From contig NZ_CP157000.1 of the NCBI RefSeq assembly GCF_039905635.1, positions 4,154,001-4,218,000 on the forward strand: a stretch of 64,000 bases of DNA, written 5' to 3'. The notes under the pieces were generated by a model that worked only from the letters and a program-made list of their open reading frames with translations, was not told the DNA's origin and made no database searches. This DNA comes from Microbacterium sp. ProA8. Its GTDB lineage: Bacteria > Actinomycetota > Actinomycetes > Actinomycetales > Microbacteriaceae. The position numbers and the translations under genes were made by a program. This document shows positions 52,819-61,671 of this stretch, piece after piece (within the stretch, counting starts at the first letter, position 1; each line of letters starts with the position of its first letter).

Positions 52819-53526
52819 GTGACCACCGCGCCCGCGCTCCTCGCCATCTCGCACGGCACATCGTCGCCCGCGGGGCAGGCGGCGGTGGCCGCCCTCGTGG
52901 ACGCCGTCGCACGCCGCCTTCCCGCCGTCACGGTGCGCCTCGGGCATGTGGACGTGCAGCAGCCGGATGTCGCGGCATCCCTCTATGCGATCCCCGAGGG
53001 CACGCCCGTCGTCATCGTGCCGCTGCTGCTGTCGGCCGGGTACCACGTGCGCGTCGACCTGCGGCAGCAGACCGCAGGCCGCGACGGCGTGGTGATCGCA
53101 CCCGCGCTCGGCCCCGACCCTCGGCTGGTCGATGTGCTCCTGGCGCGCCTGACGCCGCTCGCCCCGGCAGCGCACGACGAGATCGTGCTCGCGGTGGCCG
53201 GATCCAGCGACGACCGCGCGAACGAGGACTGCCGCGAGATCGGACGGATGCTGGCCGCCCGGCTCGGCCGCGATGTGCGCGTCGGCTTCCTCGCCGCGGC
53301 CGACCCGCGCCTCGACGTCGCCGTGGCGGAGGCCGTCGGCTCAGCAGCAGCGCGCACGGTGGTCGCGAACTACCTCCTCGCCCCGGGCTACTTCCACGAC
53401 CTCGCCGTGCGGATGGCCGCCGGTGCCCCCGTGGGGCCGCCGCTGCTGGGTGACGACGAGCCACCGGCATCCCTGGTGGAGATCGTGGTGGACCGCTATC
53501 GGCACGCTGCGGGCTTGTCGGACTGA
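52819..53526 (+). CDS. Sirohydrochlorin chelatase (CbiX/SirB-like)
   Basis: This 235-residue protein consists of two CbiX-like halves. The N-terminal half has metal-site H12 in LLAISHGTSSPAGQAAV and H76 in VPLLLSAGYHVRVDL, the pair that holds the substrate metal. The C-terminal half (IVLAVAGSSDDRANEDCREIGRMLAARL) lacks the paired histidines. It would insert Fe2+ (or Co2+) into sirohydrochlorin to make siroheme, the cofactor of the sulfite reductase encoded immediately downstream. The start is GTG 52819. With cobA at 61668 this supports siroheme synthesis for the operon. Confidence 0.85.
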   Translation: MTTAPALLAISHGTSSPAGQAAVAALVDAVARRLPAVTVRLGHVDVQQPDVAASLYAIPEGTPVVIVPLLLSAGYHVRVDLRQQTAGRDGVVIAPALGPDPRLVDVLLARLTPLAPAAHDEIVLAVAGSSDDRANEDCREIGRMLAARLGRDVRVGFLAAADPRLDVAVAEAVGSAAARTVVANYLLAPGYFHDLAVRMAAGAPVGPPLLGDDEPPASLVEIVVDRYRHAAGLSD

Positions 53527-53682
53527 GTCCACAATCGGTCCACCCGCAACTGTGTGACGCCCCGTTACGCCGGTTAACGCCCGTTGACATTCGGATAGGC
53601 CCTCAGCCGGGTCGCTTCTAGCCTCACGGAAGGACCTCGTCAGGGTCCGCCCGGGGACGCCCGGGAACACCCGGAGGCCATC

Positions 53683-55410
53683 GTGACCATCAGCGAAACC
53701 GAAGCGCGCGCTGCGGCGGACCGCCCGCGCGCCGCCGTGCGCCCGCCGCGCGCGTCGTCGAAGCCGAACGGCCAGTGGAAGATCGACGGCACCGAGCCGC
53801 TCAACGGCAACGAGGAGTGGAAGCAGGTCGACAACGGCCTGAGCGTGCGCGAGCGCATCGAGCAGACCTACTCCAAAGGCGGGTTCGCCTCGATCGACCC
53901 GACCGACCTGCACGGCCGCTTCCGCGTGTGGGGGCTCTACACCCAGCGCAAGCCCGGCATCGACGGCGGCCGCACCGCCACTCTGACGGCCGAAGAGCTC
54001 GAGGACGAGTACTTCATGCTGCGCGTCCGCATCGACGGCGGCCAGCTCACCACCGAGCAGCTGCGCGTGATCGCCGGCATCTCCACCGAGTTCGGACGCG
54101 ACAGCGCCGACATCACCGACCGGCAGAACATCCAGCTGCATTGGATCCGCGTCGAGGACGTGCCCGAGATCTGGCGCCGCCTCGAAGCCGTCGGACTCGG
54201 CACCACAGAGGCGTGCGGCGACGTGCCGCGCGTGGTGCTCGGCTCGCCGGTCGCGGGGATCGCGGCGGACGAGCTCATCGATCCGACGGCGCAGATCGAC
54301 GAGATCACGTCGCGCTTCATCGGCGACGAGTCGCTCGCGAATCTGCCCCGCAAGTTCAAGACCGCCCTCACCGGCCACCCCAGCCAGGATGTCGTGCACG
54401 AGATCAACGACGTCGCGTTCGTCGCCCTGGAGCATCCTGACCTCGGCATCGGCTACGACCTCTGGGTCGGCGGCGGCCTGTCGACGACCCCGCGTCTCGG
54501 CGAGCGCCTGGGTGCGTTCGTGCGGCCGGATCAGGTGGCGGATGCCTGGCACGGCGTCGCACAGATCTTCCGCGACTACGGCTACCGGCGCCTGCGCAAC
54601 AAGGCGCGCCTGAAGTTCCTGCTCGCCGAGTGGGGCGCCGAGAAGTTCCGGCAGGTGCTGCAGGACGAGTACCTGGGCTATGCCCTGCCCGACGGCCCCG
54701 CCGCCCCCAAGCCGCTCACCCCCGGCGACCACGTCGGCGTGCACGAGCAGAAGGACGGCCGCTTCTACATCGGCGTCACCCCGATCGTCGGCCGCGTCTC
54801 GGGCCCGACCCTCGCGAGGCTCGCCGACGTCATCGAGGCGCACGGATCCACCCGCCTGCGCACCACGCCGCACCAGAAGCTCGTCATCCTCGACGTCCCC
54901 GCCGAGAACGTCGAGCCGCTCATCGCGGAGCTCGACGCCCTCGGGCTGCAGGCGCGTCCGAGTCTGATCCGCCGCGGCACCATCGCGTGCACGGGCATCG
55001 AGTACTGCAAGCTCGCGATCGTCGAGACGAAGGTCAACGCGACGGCGGCCGTGCTCGACCTCGAGGAGCGTCTCAACGGCTTCGAACTGCCGCATCCGAT
55101 CTCCCTCCACGTCAACGGATGCCCCAACTCGTGCGCGCGCATCCAGACGGCCGACATCGGGCTCAAGGGCCAGCTCGTCACCATCGACGGCGAGCAGGTG
55201 CCGGGCTATCAGGTGCACCTGGGCGGCGGCCTCGCCTCGCAGGACCGCGACGAGCCGGGCCTCGGCCGCACCGTGCGCGGGCTGAAGGTGGCCGCCGACG
55301 GCATCGCCGACTACGTCGAGCGCGTCGTCACGCGCTTCCTCGCCGACCGCGAGGCCGACGAGACGTTCGCCGAGTGGGCCCACCGCGCCGAAGAGGAGGC
55401 GCTCCAGTGA
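53683..55410 (+). CDS. Ferredoxin-type sulfite reductase (siroheme / 4Fe-4S)
   Basis: This 575-residue protein has the nitrite/sulfite reductase repeat twice. Cluster cysteines are C436 and C442 in IACTGIEYCKLA and C480 and C484 in HVNGCPNSCARIQ, a C-x5-C...C-x3-C pattern for siroheme-[4Fe-4S]. Conserved blocks include ADITDRQNIQLHWIRVEDVPEIWRRLE and RLRTTPHQKLVILDV. It reduces sulfite to sulfide with six electrons. Genes for a ferredoxin and an FprA-type reductase at the end of the operon, and the absence of a CysJ flavoprotein, favour ferredoxin as donor. The GTG 53683 start follows CGGAGG. A nitrite reductase is possible by family, but the cysHDN context argues for sulfite. Confidence 0.9.
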   Translation: MTISETEARAAADRPRAAVRPPRASSKPNGQWKIDGTEPLNGNEEWKQVDNGLSVRERIEQTYSKGGFASIDPTDLHGRFRVWGLYTQRKPGIDGGRTATLTAEELEDEYFMLRVRIDGGQLTTEQLRVIAGISTEFGRDSADITDRQNIQLHWIRVEDVPEIWRRLEAVGLGTTEACGDVPRVVLGSPVAGIAADELIDPTAQIDEITSRFIGDESLANLPRKFKTALTGHPSQDVVHEINDVAFVALEHPDLGIGYDLWVGGGLSTTPRLGERLGAFVRPDQVADAWHGVAQIFRDYGYRRLRNKARLKFLLAEWGAEKFRQVLQDEYLGYALPDGPAAPKPLTPGDHVGVHEQKDGRFYIGVTPIVGRVSGPTLARLADVIEAHGSTRLRTTPHQKLVILDVPAENVEPLIAELDALGLQARPSLIRRGTIACTGIEYCKLAIVETKVNATAAVLDLEERLNGFELPHPISLHVNGCPNSCARIQTADIGLKGQLVTIDGEQVPGYQVHLGGGLASQDRDEPGLGRTVRGLKVAADGIADYVERVVTRFLADREADETFAEWAHRAEEEALQ

Positions 55411-55421
55411 CCGTCTCCGCA

Positions 55422-55504
55422 ACGCGTTTCGTCTCGCTTCGCTCGCTCAACGACCGGGTTCCGGTCGTTGAGCGAGGGAGCGCCAGCGACCGAGACGAAA
55501 CGCC
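55422..55504. repeat. REP-like inverted-repeat element between sulfite reductase and cysH
   Basis: The left arm starts GCGTTTCGTCTCGCTTCGC and the right arm ends GAGACGAAACGC. The arms meet at ACCGG-GTTCC-GGTCG. This is a full two-arm copy of the family and the only one in this operon that lies in non-coding DNA. Confidence 0.85.
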
Positions 55505-55528
55505 CCGGATCAACGAGGAGGCTCAGGC

Positions 55529-56272
55529 ATGACCGTCTCGCTCGCACCCCGCGTCGCCGTCAAGCGCACGGCCGAAGAGCTGAAGGCCCTCGCCGAGCAG
55601 GGCAACCTCGAGCTCGGCAGCCTGACCGACCACGAGGCATCCGCTGCCGAGGTCGTCGCGTGGGTCGCGCGCAATTTCGGGACGGATGCCGCAGCCGTCG
55701 CCTGCTCGATGGCCGACGCCGCACTCCCCCACCTCGTGGCCGAGCAGCTGCCCGGCGTCGACGTGCTGTTCCTCGACACCGGCTACCACTTCACCGAGAC
55801 GTACGCGACGCGCGACGAGGTGCAGCGCGCGCTCGACGTGCGGATCGTCGACATCACCCCGTCTCAGACGGTGGCCGAGCAGGACGCGGAGTTCGGCGCG
55901 CAGCTCTTCGCGCGCGACCCGGGCCTTTGCTGCGCGCGCCGCAAGGTGGCGCCGCTGCAGGACGCGCTCGGCGGCTACGAGGTGTGGTTCACCGGCGTCC
56001 GCCGCGACGAGGCGCCGACGCGCACGAACACGCCCCTGGTGACGTGGGACGAGCGCAACGGGCTCGTCAAGGTGAACCCGGTCGCGGCGTGGAGCTTCGA
56101 CGACGTCCTCGCCTACGCGACGGCCCACAAGGCGCCGGTGAACCTGCTCGTCGGGTTCGGCTACCCGTCGATCGGCTGCGAGCCGTGCACGAAGCCGGTC
56201 GCCGCCGGCGAAGACCCCCGTTCCGGCCGATGGGCCGGACTCTCGAAGACCGAATGCGGGCTCCACGAATGA
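55529..56272 (+). CDS. cysH: Adenylyl-sulfate (APS) reductase, [4Fe-4S] type
   Basis: This 247-residue protein has CC at 134-135 (GLCCARRKVAPL) and C217-x-x-C220 (GCEPCTKPV), the four ligands of an APS-type [4Fe-4S] cluster. Catalytic C243 is in KTECGLHE near the C-terminus. The cluster motif marks it as an APS reductase rather than a PAPS reductase of the enteric type. The PP-loop-like N-terminal half includes VACSMADAALPHL and DVLFLDTGYHFTETYATRD. It reduces APS to sulfite plus AMP using thioredoxin. The start is ATG 55529, with AGGAGG 8 nt upstream. The cysD start codon overlaps its stop. Confidence 0.93.
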   Translation: MTVSLAPRVAVKRTAEELKALAEQGNLELGSLTDHEASAAEVVAWVARNFGTDAAAVACSMADAALPHLVAEQLPGVDVLFLDTGYHFTETYATRDEVQRALDVRIVDITPSQTVAEQDAEFGAQLFARDPGLCCARRKVAPLQDALGGYEVWFTGVRRDEAPTRTNTPLVTWDERNGLVKVNPVAAWSFDDVLAYATAHKAPVNLLVGFGYPSIGCEPCTKPVAAGEDPRSGRWAGLSKTECGLHE

Positions 56273-57267
56273 CTCTCGATACAGCTCAGGGCGTTTCGTC
56301 TCGCTTCGCTCGCTCAACGACCGAAAGCCACCGGTCGTTGAGCGAGCGAGGAACGAGCGAGACGAAACGCGCCGACGGACTCAGCACCCTCGACCTGCTC
56401 GAGGCCGAGGCGATCCACGTCATCCGCGAGGTCGTCGCCGAGTTCGAGCGGCCCGTGCTGCTCTTCTCCGGCGGCAAGGACTCGGTCGTCGTGCTGCACC
56501 TCGCCACCAAGGCCTTCGCGCCCGGCCGCGTGCCGTTCCCCGTGCTGCACGTCGACACCGGGCACAACTTCCCCGAGGTGCTGGCCTTCCGCGACGAGAC
56601 CGTGGCGCGGCTCGGCATCCGCCTGGAGGTCGCCCGCGTGCAGGACTACATCGACGACGGCCGCCTGCAGGAGCGCGCCGACGGCACCCGCAACCCGCTG
56701 CAGACGGTGCCGCTCCTCGACGCCATCGCCGCCGGCCGCCACGACGCCGTGTTCGGCGGCGCCCGCCGCGACGAGGACAAGGCCCGGGCCAAGGAGCGCA
56801 TCATCTCGCTGCGCGACGAGTTCGGTCAGTGGGATCCGCGCAATCAGCGCCCGGAGCTGTGGAGTCTTTACAACGGCCGCCACACGCCGGGCCAGCACGT
56901 GCGGGCGTTCCCGATCTCGAACTGGACCGAGCTGGACGTCTGGCGCTACATCGAGCGCGAGGGCGTCGCGCTGCCGCCGCTGTACTTCGCGCACGAGCGC
57001 GACGTCTACGCCCGCGACGGCATGTGGCGCCCCGTCGGCGAATTCTCGCCGCCGCGCGAGAACGAGACCGTCGAGCGCCGCACGGTGCGCTACCGCACCG
57101 TCGGCGACATGAGCTGCACCGGAGCGGTGGAATCGGATGCCGCGGACCTCGCCGCGATCGTCGCCGAGGTCGCCGTCTCCACCCTCACCGAGCGCGGCGC
57201 GACCCGCGCCGACGACCGCCTCAGCGAGGCGGCCATGGAGGACCGCAAGAAGGACGGGTACTTCTAA
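56269..57267 (+). CDS. cysD: Sulfate adenylyltransferase subunit 2 (CysD) with repeat-derived N-terminus
   Basis: This 332-residue protein has SGGKDS at 67-72 (PP-loop), TGHNFPEVLAFRD and GGARRDEDKARAKERI. It makes APS from sulfate and ATP with CysN. Residues 8-34 (VSSRFARSTTE... and SLSERGTSETKR) are encoded by a REP-like palindrome at 56291-56370. The CysD family normally begins at about residue 36 here (DGLSTLDLLEAEAIHVIREV). There is no other ATG or GTG between the repeat and the PP-loop region, so the repeat is translated. ATG 56269 overlaps the cysH TGA. Confidence 0.92.
   Translation: MTLDTAQGVSSRFARSTTESHRSLSERGTSETKRADGLSTLDLLEAEAIHVIREVVAEFERPVLLFSGGKDSVVVLHLATKAFAPGRVPFPVLHVDTGHNFPEVLAFRDETVARLGIRLEVARVQDYIDDGRLQERADGTRNPLQTVPLLDAIAAGRHDAVFGGARRDEDKARAKERIISLRDEFGQWDPRNQRPELWSLYNGRHTPGQHVRAFPISNWTELDVWRYIEREGVALPPLYFAHERDVYARDGMWRPVGEFSPPRENETVERRTVRYRTVGDMSCTGAVESDAADLAAIVAEVAVSTLTERGATRADDRLSEAAMEDRKKDGYF
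56291..56370. repeat. REP-like inverted repeat inside the 5' end of cysD
   Basis: The left arm starts GCGTTTCGTCTCGCTTCGC and the right arm ends GAGCGAGACGAAACGC. The element is about 80 bp and in frame with cysD, encoding residues 8-34. It is a near-identical partner of the copies at 57287 and 55422. Confidence 0.9.
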
Positions 57268-58659
57268 ATGTCTCTCGATACTCAGAGCGTTTCGTCTCGC
57301 TTCGCTCGCTCAACGACCGAAAACCCTCCGGTCGTCGAGCGAGGAGCGCAGCGACGAGACGAGACGCGCGAGCCGACGCTGTTCCGGTTCGCGACCGCGG
57401 GCTCGGTCGACGACGGCAAGTCGACGCTCGTCGGCCGGCTGCTGCACGACTCGAAGGCGATCCTCGCCGACCAGCTCGAGCAGGTCGCCCGCACCTCCGC
57501 CGACCGCGGGTTCGCGCACGGCGACTTCGACTTCGCCCTCCTGACCGACGGCCTGCGCGCCGAGCGCGAGCAGGGCATCACGATCGACGTCGCCTACCGC
57601 TACTTCTCGACCGGTACGCGGTCGTTCATCCTCGCGGACTGCCCGGGCCACGTGCAGTACACGCGCAACATGGTCACCGGCGCGACCACCGCCGACGCCG
57701 TGATCGTGCTCGTCGACGGCCGCAAGGGCGTGCTCGAGCAGACCAAGCGGCACCTCGCGGTCGTGGCGCTGCTGCGCGTGCCGCACGTGATCGTCGCGGT
57801 GAACAAGATCGACCTGACCGGCTTCTCGGCGGATGCCTTCGCCGACGTCGCCGCCCAGGCCCGTGCCGTCGCGGCCGAACTCGGCATCGACGATCTGCAC
57901 GTGCTCCCGGTGTCGGCGCTCGAGGGCGACAACATCGTGGACCGATCGGAGCGCACCCCCTGGTACGACGGCCCCGCACTGCTCGAGCTGCTCGAGACGC
58001 TTCCGGCGGCCGAAGCGCTCGAGCAGGAGCTCGAGCCGCTGCGGCTTCCCGTGCAGCTCGTGCTGCGCCCGCAGGGCGGTCTCGCGCCGGGCATCGAGGC
58101 CGACGAGGCGGAGCGGCTGCGCGACTACCGCGCGGTCGCGGGCCGCATCTCGAGCGGGGTCGTGCGCGTCGGCGACCGGGTCGAGATCTTTCCGGCCGGC
58201 CGCACGACCACGGTCACCGGCATCCGCTCGGCCGGAGCAGAGGTCGATCAGGCCACCGCCCCCCAGTCGGTGTCGCTCGAGCTCGAGGACGACATCGACA
58301 CCGCGCGCGGCGCGCTCGTCGTCGCCGCCGGCTCGCTGCCGGCGGCCCGGCGGGAGTTCGAGGCCGAGCTCTTCCAGCTCGATGCGCGGGCGCTGACCCC
58401 CGGCATCCGTGTGCTCGTCAAGCACGGCACCGCGACGGTGCAGGCCATCGTCGCGCAGATCGAGTCGCGCTACGACCTCGACGCGCTGACACACGAGCCG
58501 GCGCAGACCCTCGAGACCAACGACATCGGCCGTGTGCGGCTGCGTGTGGCGGCCGACCTGCCACTCGAGCCGTACCGCACCAGCCGCCACGGGGGCTCGT
58601 TCCTCGTGATCCATCCGTCCGACGGCGCGACACTCGCCGCCGGCATCGTGCGCGACTGA
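57268..58659 (+). CDS. cysN: Sulfate adenylyltransferase subunit 1 (CysN, GTPase) with repeat-derived N-terminus
   Basis: This 463-residue EF-Tu-like GTPase has G1 GSVDDGKST at 45-53, G3 DCPGH and G4 NKID. It couples GTP hydrolysis to APS synthesis by CysD. No APS kinase (CysC) domain follows, in keeping with an APS-type CysH. Residues 7-33 (SVSSRFARSTTEN, VVERGAQRRDET) come from a REP-like palindrome at 57287-57367. The family sequence begins at about residue 37 (TLFRFATAGSVDDGKST). ATG 57268 directly follows the cysD stop TAA. Confidence 0.93.
   Translation: MSLDTQSVSSRFARSTTENPPVVERGAQRRDETREPTLFRFATAGSVDDGKSTLVGRLLHDSKAILADQLEQVARTSADRGFAHGDFDFALLTDGLRAEREQGITIDVAYRYFSTGTRSFILADCPGHVQYTRNMVTGATTADAVIVLVDGRKGVLEQTKRHLAVVALLRVPHVIVAVNKIDLTGFSADAFADVAAQARAVAAELGIDDLHVLPVSALEGDNIVDRSERTPWYDGPALLELLETLPAAEALEQELEPLRLPVQLVLRPQGGLAPGIEADEAERLRDYRAVAGRISSGVVRVGDRVEIFPAGRTTTVTGIRSAGAEVDQATAPQSVSLELEDDIDTARGALVVAAGSLPAARREFEAELFQLDARALTPGIRVLVKHGTATVQAIVAQIESRYDLDALTHEPAQTLETNDIGRVRLRVAADLPLEPYRTSRHGGSFLVIHPSDGATLAAGIVRD
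57287..57367. repeat. REP-like inverted repeat inside the 5' end of cysN
   Basis: The left arm (GCGTTTCGTCTCGCTTCGC...) is the same as in cysD. The right arm is a diverged version (GGTCGTCGAGCGAGGAGCGC...GAGACGAGACGC). It encodes residues 7-33 of CysN in frame. Confidence 0.88.
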
Positions 58660-58729
58660 GCCTGTCGAAGTCTGAACGCCGCGCACACCACCCCGACTGA
58701 GTACCACCCGAACTGAAGGAGGCGACACC

Positions 58730-59800
58730 GTGAACACAATCCGCACCGCGACCACACTCACAACCCTGGGACTCGTGGCAGTCATGATGGCCGGCTGCGC
58801 CTCCGCCGCGGCGGACTCCGGCAGCGGCGAATCCGCCGCACCGGTCGACGAGCTGCGCCTGGGCTACTTCGCCAACGTCACCCACGCGCCCGCGCTCGTC
58901 GGGCTGGAAGAGGGGCTCTTCGAGGACGCCCTCGGCGACGTCGACGTGACCACCCAGGTGTTCAACGCCGGTCCCGCCGCGATCGAGGCGCTCTCGGCCG
59001 GCGCCATCGACGCGACCTACATCGGACCGAACCCGTCGATCAACACGTTCATCCAGTCGGGTGGCGAATCCGCGCGCATCGTCGCGGGAGCCGCCACCGG
59101 CGGCGCGGCGCTCGTCGTGCGGGAGGGCATCGATTCGCCGGACGACCTCGCGGGCACCACGCTCGCGTCGCCGCAGCTGGGCAACACGCAGGACGTCGCG
59201 CTGCGGAAGTGGCTGGCCGACGAGGGCTTCGAGACCGACACCTCCGGCGGCGGCGACGTGCAGGTCACCCCGACCGAGAACGCGCAGACCCTCACGCTCT
59301 TCCAGCAGGGCGAGCTCGACGGCGCCTGGCTGCCCGAGCCGTGGGTCTCGCGCCTGATCCTGGATGCCGGCGCGCACGTTCTGCAGGACGAGGCCGACCT
59401 CTGGGAGGACGGCGAGTTCCCGACGACCGTGCTGCTGGTGCGCAAGGAGTTCCTCGAGCAGCACCCCGACGTGGTCGCCGACCTGCTGAAGGGCCACGCC
59501 GCCGCCGTGCAGTGGATCGCCGACAATGCCGACGAGGCATCGGGCGTCATCAACGGCGCGATCGAGGCGGAGACGGGCAAGCCGCTCGACGACGCCGTGA
59601 TCGAGCGGGCGCTCGAGCACGTCGTCTTCTCGGTCGACCCGCACGCCGACACGTTCCAGACGCTCGTCGAGAACGGCATCGAGGCGGGCACCCAGAAGGA
59701 GGGCTCGATCGAGGGGCTCTTCGATCTGCGCCTGCTCAACAAGCAGCTCGAGGCCGACGGTGCAGACCCCGTGTCGGCGTCAGGGCTGGGCGAGGACTGA
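58730..59800 (+). CDS. ABC transporter substrate-binding lipoprotein (SsuA/NrtA-like)
   Basis: This 356-residue lipoprotein has a signal peptide with lipobox MAGC (C23). A type 2 binding-protein domain follows: LRLGYFANVTHAPALVGLEEGLFEDALGDVDVTTQVFNAGPAAIEALSAGAIDATYIGPNP, ANTFIQSGG-like and LPEPWVSRLI motifs. These belong to the nitrate/sulfonate/taurine family. Its place in a sulfate-assimilation operon points to a sulfur anion (sulfate or sulfonate), which is inference. No monooxygenase (SsuD, TauD) is present nearby. The start is GTG 58730, with AAGGAGG 7 nt upstream. Confidence 0.87.
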   Translation: MNTIRTATTLTTLGLVAVMMAGCASAAADSGSGESAAPVDELRLGYFANVTHAPALVGLEEGLFEDALGDVDVTTQVFNAGPAAIEALSAGAIDATYIGPNPSINTFIQSGGESARIVAGAATGGAALVVREGIDSPDDLAGTTLASPQLGNTQDVALRKWLADEGFETDTSGGGDVQVTPTENAQTLTLFQQGELDGAWLPEPWVSRLILDAGAHVLQDEADLWEDGEFPTTVLLVRKEFLEQHPDVVADLLKGHAAAVQWIADNADEASGVINGAIEAETGKPLDDAVIERALEHVVFSVDPHADTFQTLVENGIEAGTQKEGSIEGLFDLRLLNKQLEADGADPVSASGLGED

Positions 59801-59801
59801 C

Positions 59802-60677
59802 ATGAGCACCGCTCCCGCATCCGCCTCCGGGGCCGCGCAGGCGACCCCGGAGGCGGGCGCGCCCGCGCAGGCCGCGTCCCGCAGCCCGCTCGGCCCCAGC
59901 TTCGACAGCGTCACCCCGGTGCCGGTCGCGGCACCGCCGCCCGCACCCGCGGTGCGGATCGAGGGCGTCTCCAAGCGCTTCGGCGCCGGACCCGTCGTGC
60001 TCGACGACGTGTCGCTCGACATCGCCCCGGGCGAGTTCGTGTGCCTCCTCGGCGCGTCGGGCTGCGGCAAGTCGACGCTCCTCAACCTCATCGCCGACCT
60101 CGACAAGCCCACCGCCGGGCGCATCGAGACCCCGGCCGAGGGCGCAGCCGTCATGTTCCAGGAGTCGGCGCTCATGCCGTGGCTCACGGCGCGGCGCAAC
60201 GTCGAGCTGGCCCTGCGCCTGCGCGGCGTACCCCGCGGCGAGCGCCGTGAGAAGGCGCTGACGCTGCTGGATGCCGTGAACCTCGCGGATGCCGCCGAGA
60301 AGCGCCCGCACGAGCTCTCGGGCGGCATGCGCCAGCGCGTGGCGCTCGCGCGCGCCCTGGCCCAGGACCGCCCCGTGCTCCTGATGGACGAGCCCTTCGC
60401 CGCGCTCGACGCCATCACGCGGGACCTGCTGCACGAAGAGCTCGAGCGCGTGTGGCGCGCGACCGGCCGCACGATCGTCTTCGTCACGCACAACGTGCGC
60501 GAGGCGGCGCGGCTCGGCCAGCGCGTCGTGCTCATGGGAAGCCGCCCCGGCCGCATCGTGCAGGAGTGGACCATCGCGAAGACCACGGGACGCCGCATCG
60601 AGTCGCCCGAGGTCGCCGCTCTGTCGGTGGAGATCACCGACCAGCTGCGGAAGGAGATCCGCCGCAATGCCGCGTGA
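59802..60677 (+). CDS. ABC transporter ATP-binding protein (SsuB/TauB-like)
   Basis: This 291-residue ATPase has Walker A at 84-92 (GASGCGKST), signature LSGGMRQRVALARAL, Walker B VLLMDEPFAALDA and switch FVTHNVREA. An Ala/Pro-rich extension of about 50 residues precedes the fold. It energises the importer made with the lipoprotein (58730) and the permease (60667). The start is ATG 59802, one nucleotide after the stop of the binding-protein gene. Confidence 0.9.
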   Translation: MSTAPASASGAAQATPEAGAPAQAASRSPLGPSFDSVTPVPVAAPPPAPAVRIEGVSKRFGAGPVVLDDVSLDIAPGEFVCLLGASGCGKSTLLNLIADLDKPTAGRIETPAEGAAVMFQESALMPWLTARRNVELALRLRGVPRGERREKALTLLDAVNLADAAEKRPHELSGGMRQRVALARALAQDRPVLLMDEPFAALDAITRDLLHEELERVWRATGRTIVFVTHNVREAARLGQRVVLMGSRPGRIVQEWTIAKTTGRRIESPEVAALSVEITDQLRKEIRRNAA

Positions 60678-61671
60678 CACTGTCCGGTCGTTGAGCGAGC
60701 GCCCTTCGACAGGCTCAGGGACCTCGAGCGGGACGAAACGCCCCCAGTCGACGAACGACGTTTCGCCGGCGCGTTTCGACTCGCAAGCTCGCTCGACGAC
60801 CGAAGCGAACGACCTGCGCAGCCTGGCCGCCGGGCTCGACAACCTCCAGACCGACGCCGATCGCGGCCCCAGCCCATGGCGCCGTTTCGCGACGAGCGTC
60901 GTGCCGCCCATCCTCTTCGTCATCATCCTGCTCGTCGCGTGGCAGCTGTACGTGGTCATCGCGCAGCCCCGGCCCGACATCATGCCGGGCCCCGTCGACG
61001 TGTGGAACGCGCTCGGTGCGGCCTGGGAGTCGGGTCGCCTCCAGGAGGCCGTCTCGACGAGCCTCGAGCGCGGCATCGTCGGCTTCCTCATCGCGATCGT
61101 CGTCGGCACGCCCATCGGCCTGCTGCTCGCCGAGGTCCGGCCCATCCGCCGTGCCGTGGGCCCCATCATCTCGGGCCTGCAGGTGCTGCCCTCGGTCGCA
61201 TGGGTGCCCGCCGCCATCATCTGGTTCGGCCTGTCGGATGCCACGGTCTACTTCGTCATCCTCATGGGCGCGATCCCCTCGATCGTCAACGGCCTGATCG
61301 CCGGCATCGAGCAGGTGCCGCCGCAGCTGCGCCGGGTGGGCACCGTGCTGGGCGCCTCACGGTGGCAGCTGGCGACCGCCGTCATCCTTCCCGCCGCGCT
61401 CCCGGGGTACCTCGCCGGGCTCAAGCAGGGCTGGGCCTTCTCCTGGCGCTCGCTCATGGCGGCGGAGATCATCGCGACCGGCGGCACCATCGGCTTCGGG
61501 CTGGGCTCGATGCTCGACCAGAGCCGGGAGCTCGCCGACCTCGCCGGCGTGCTCGGCACCATCATCGTCATCCTCGCGATCGGCATCCTCATCGAGCTCG
61601 TCTTCTTCGGGCCTCTCGAGCGACGGATGCTGAAGCGCCGGGGCCTGCTCCTCACGGGAGGCGGGCGATGA
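60667..61671 (+). CDS. ABC transporter permease (SsuC/TauC-like) with repeat-derived N-terminus
   Basis: This 334-residue protein has about six spans from residue 80 and the EAA-like motif LRRVGTVLGASRWQLATAVILPAALPGYLAGLKQGWAFSWRSLMAAEII. It forms the membrane channel of the importer. The hydrophilic N-terminus (residues 7-47: RSLSERPSTGSGTSSGTKR...FDSQARSTTE) is encoded by a third REP-like element. Between that element and the first span there is no other ATG, and the first in-frame GTG is at the start of the span itself. The ATG 60667 overlaps the ATPase gene by 11 nt. Confidence 0.88.
   Translation: MPRDTVRSLSERPSTGSGTSSGTKRPQSTNDVSPARFDSQARSTTEANDLRSLAAGLDNLQTDADRGPSPWRRFATSVVPPILFVIILLVAWQLYVVIAQPRPDIMPGPVDVWNALGAAWESGRLQEAVSTSLERGIVGFLIAIVVGTPIGLLLAEVRPIRRAVGPIISGLQVLPSVAWVPAAIIWFGLSDATVYFVILMGAIPSIVNGLIAGIEQVPPQLRRVGTVLGASRWQLATAVILPAALPGYLAGLKQGWAFSWRSLMAAEIIATGGTIGFGLGSMLDQSRELADLAGVLGTIIVILAIGILIELVFFGPLERRMLKRRGLLLTGGGR
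60684..60805. repeat. REP-like element inside the 5' end of the ABC permease gene
   Basis: The element starts CCGGTCGTTGAGCGAGC and ends in a second, inverted arm (GCGTTTCGACTCGCAAGCTC...GACGACCGAAG). A different short repeat (CCCTTCGACAGGCTCAGGG) has entered the first arm. Half of that sequence also lies near 58657-58671. The element is in frame, encoding residues 7-47. Confidence 0.82.

Noticed and set aside
53527..53682. Cysteine-rich attenuator leader peptide or riboswitch upstream of the sulfite reductase
   Set aside because: I looked for runs of Cys codons, a SAM-riboswitch-like fold and a clear promoter. None was convincing in these 156 nt.
55422..60805. REP-like copies as ends of an insertion sequence
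   Set aside because: Each copy is itself a complete palindrome. No transposase or target-site duplication was seen between or around them.
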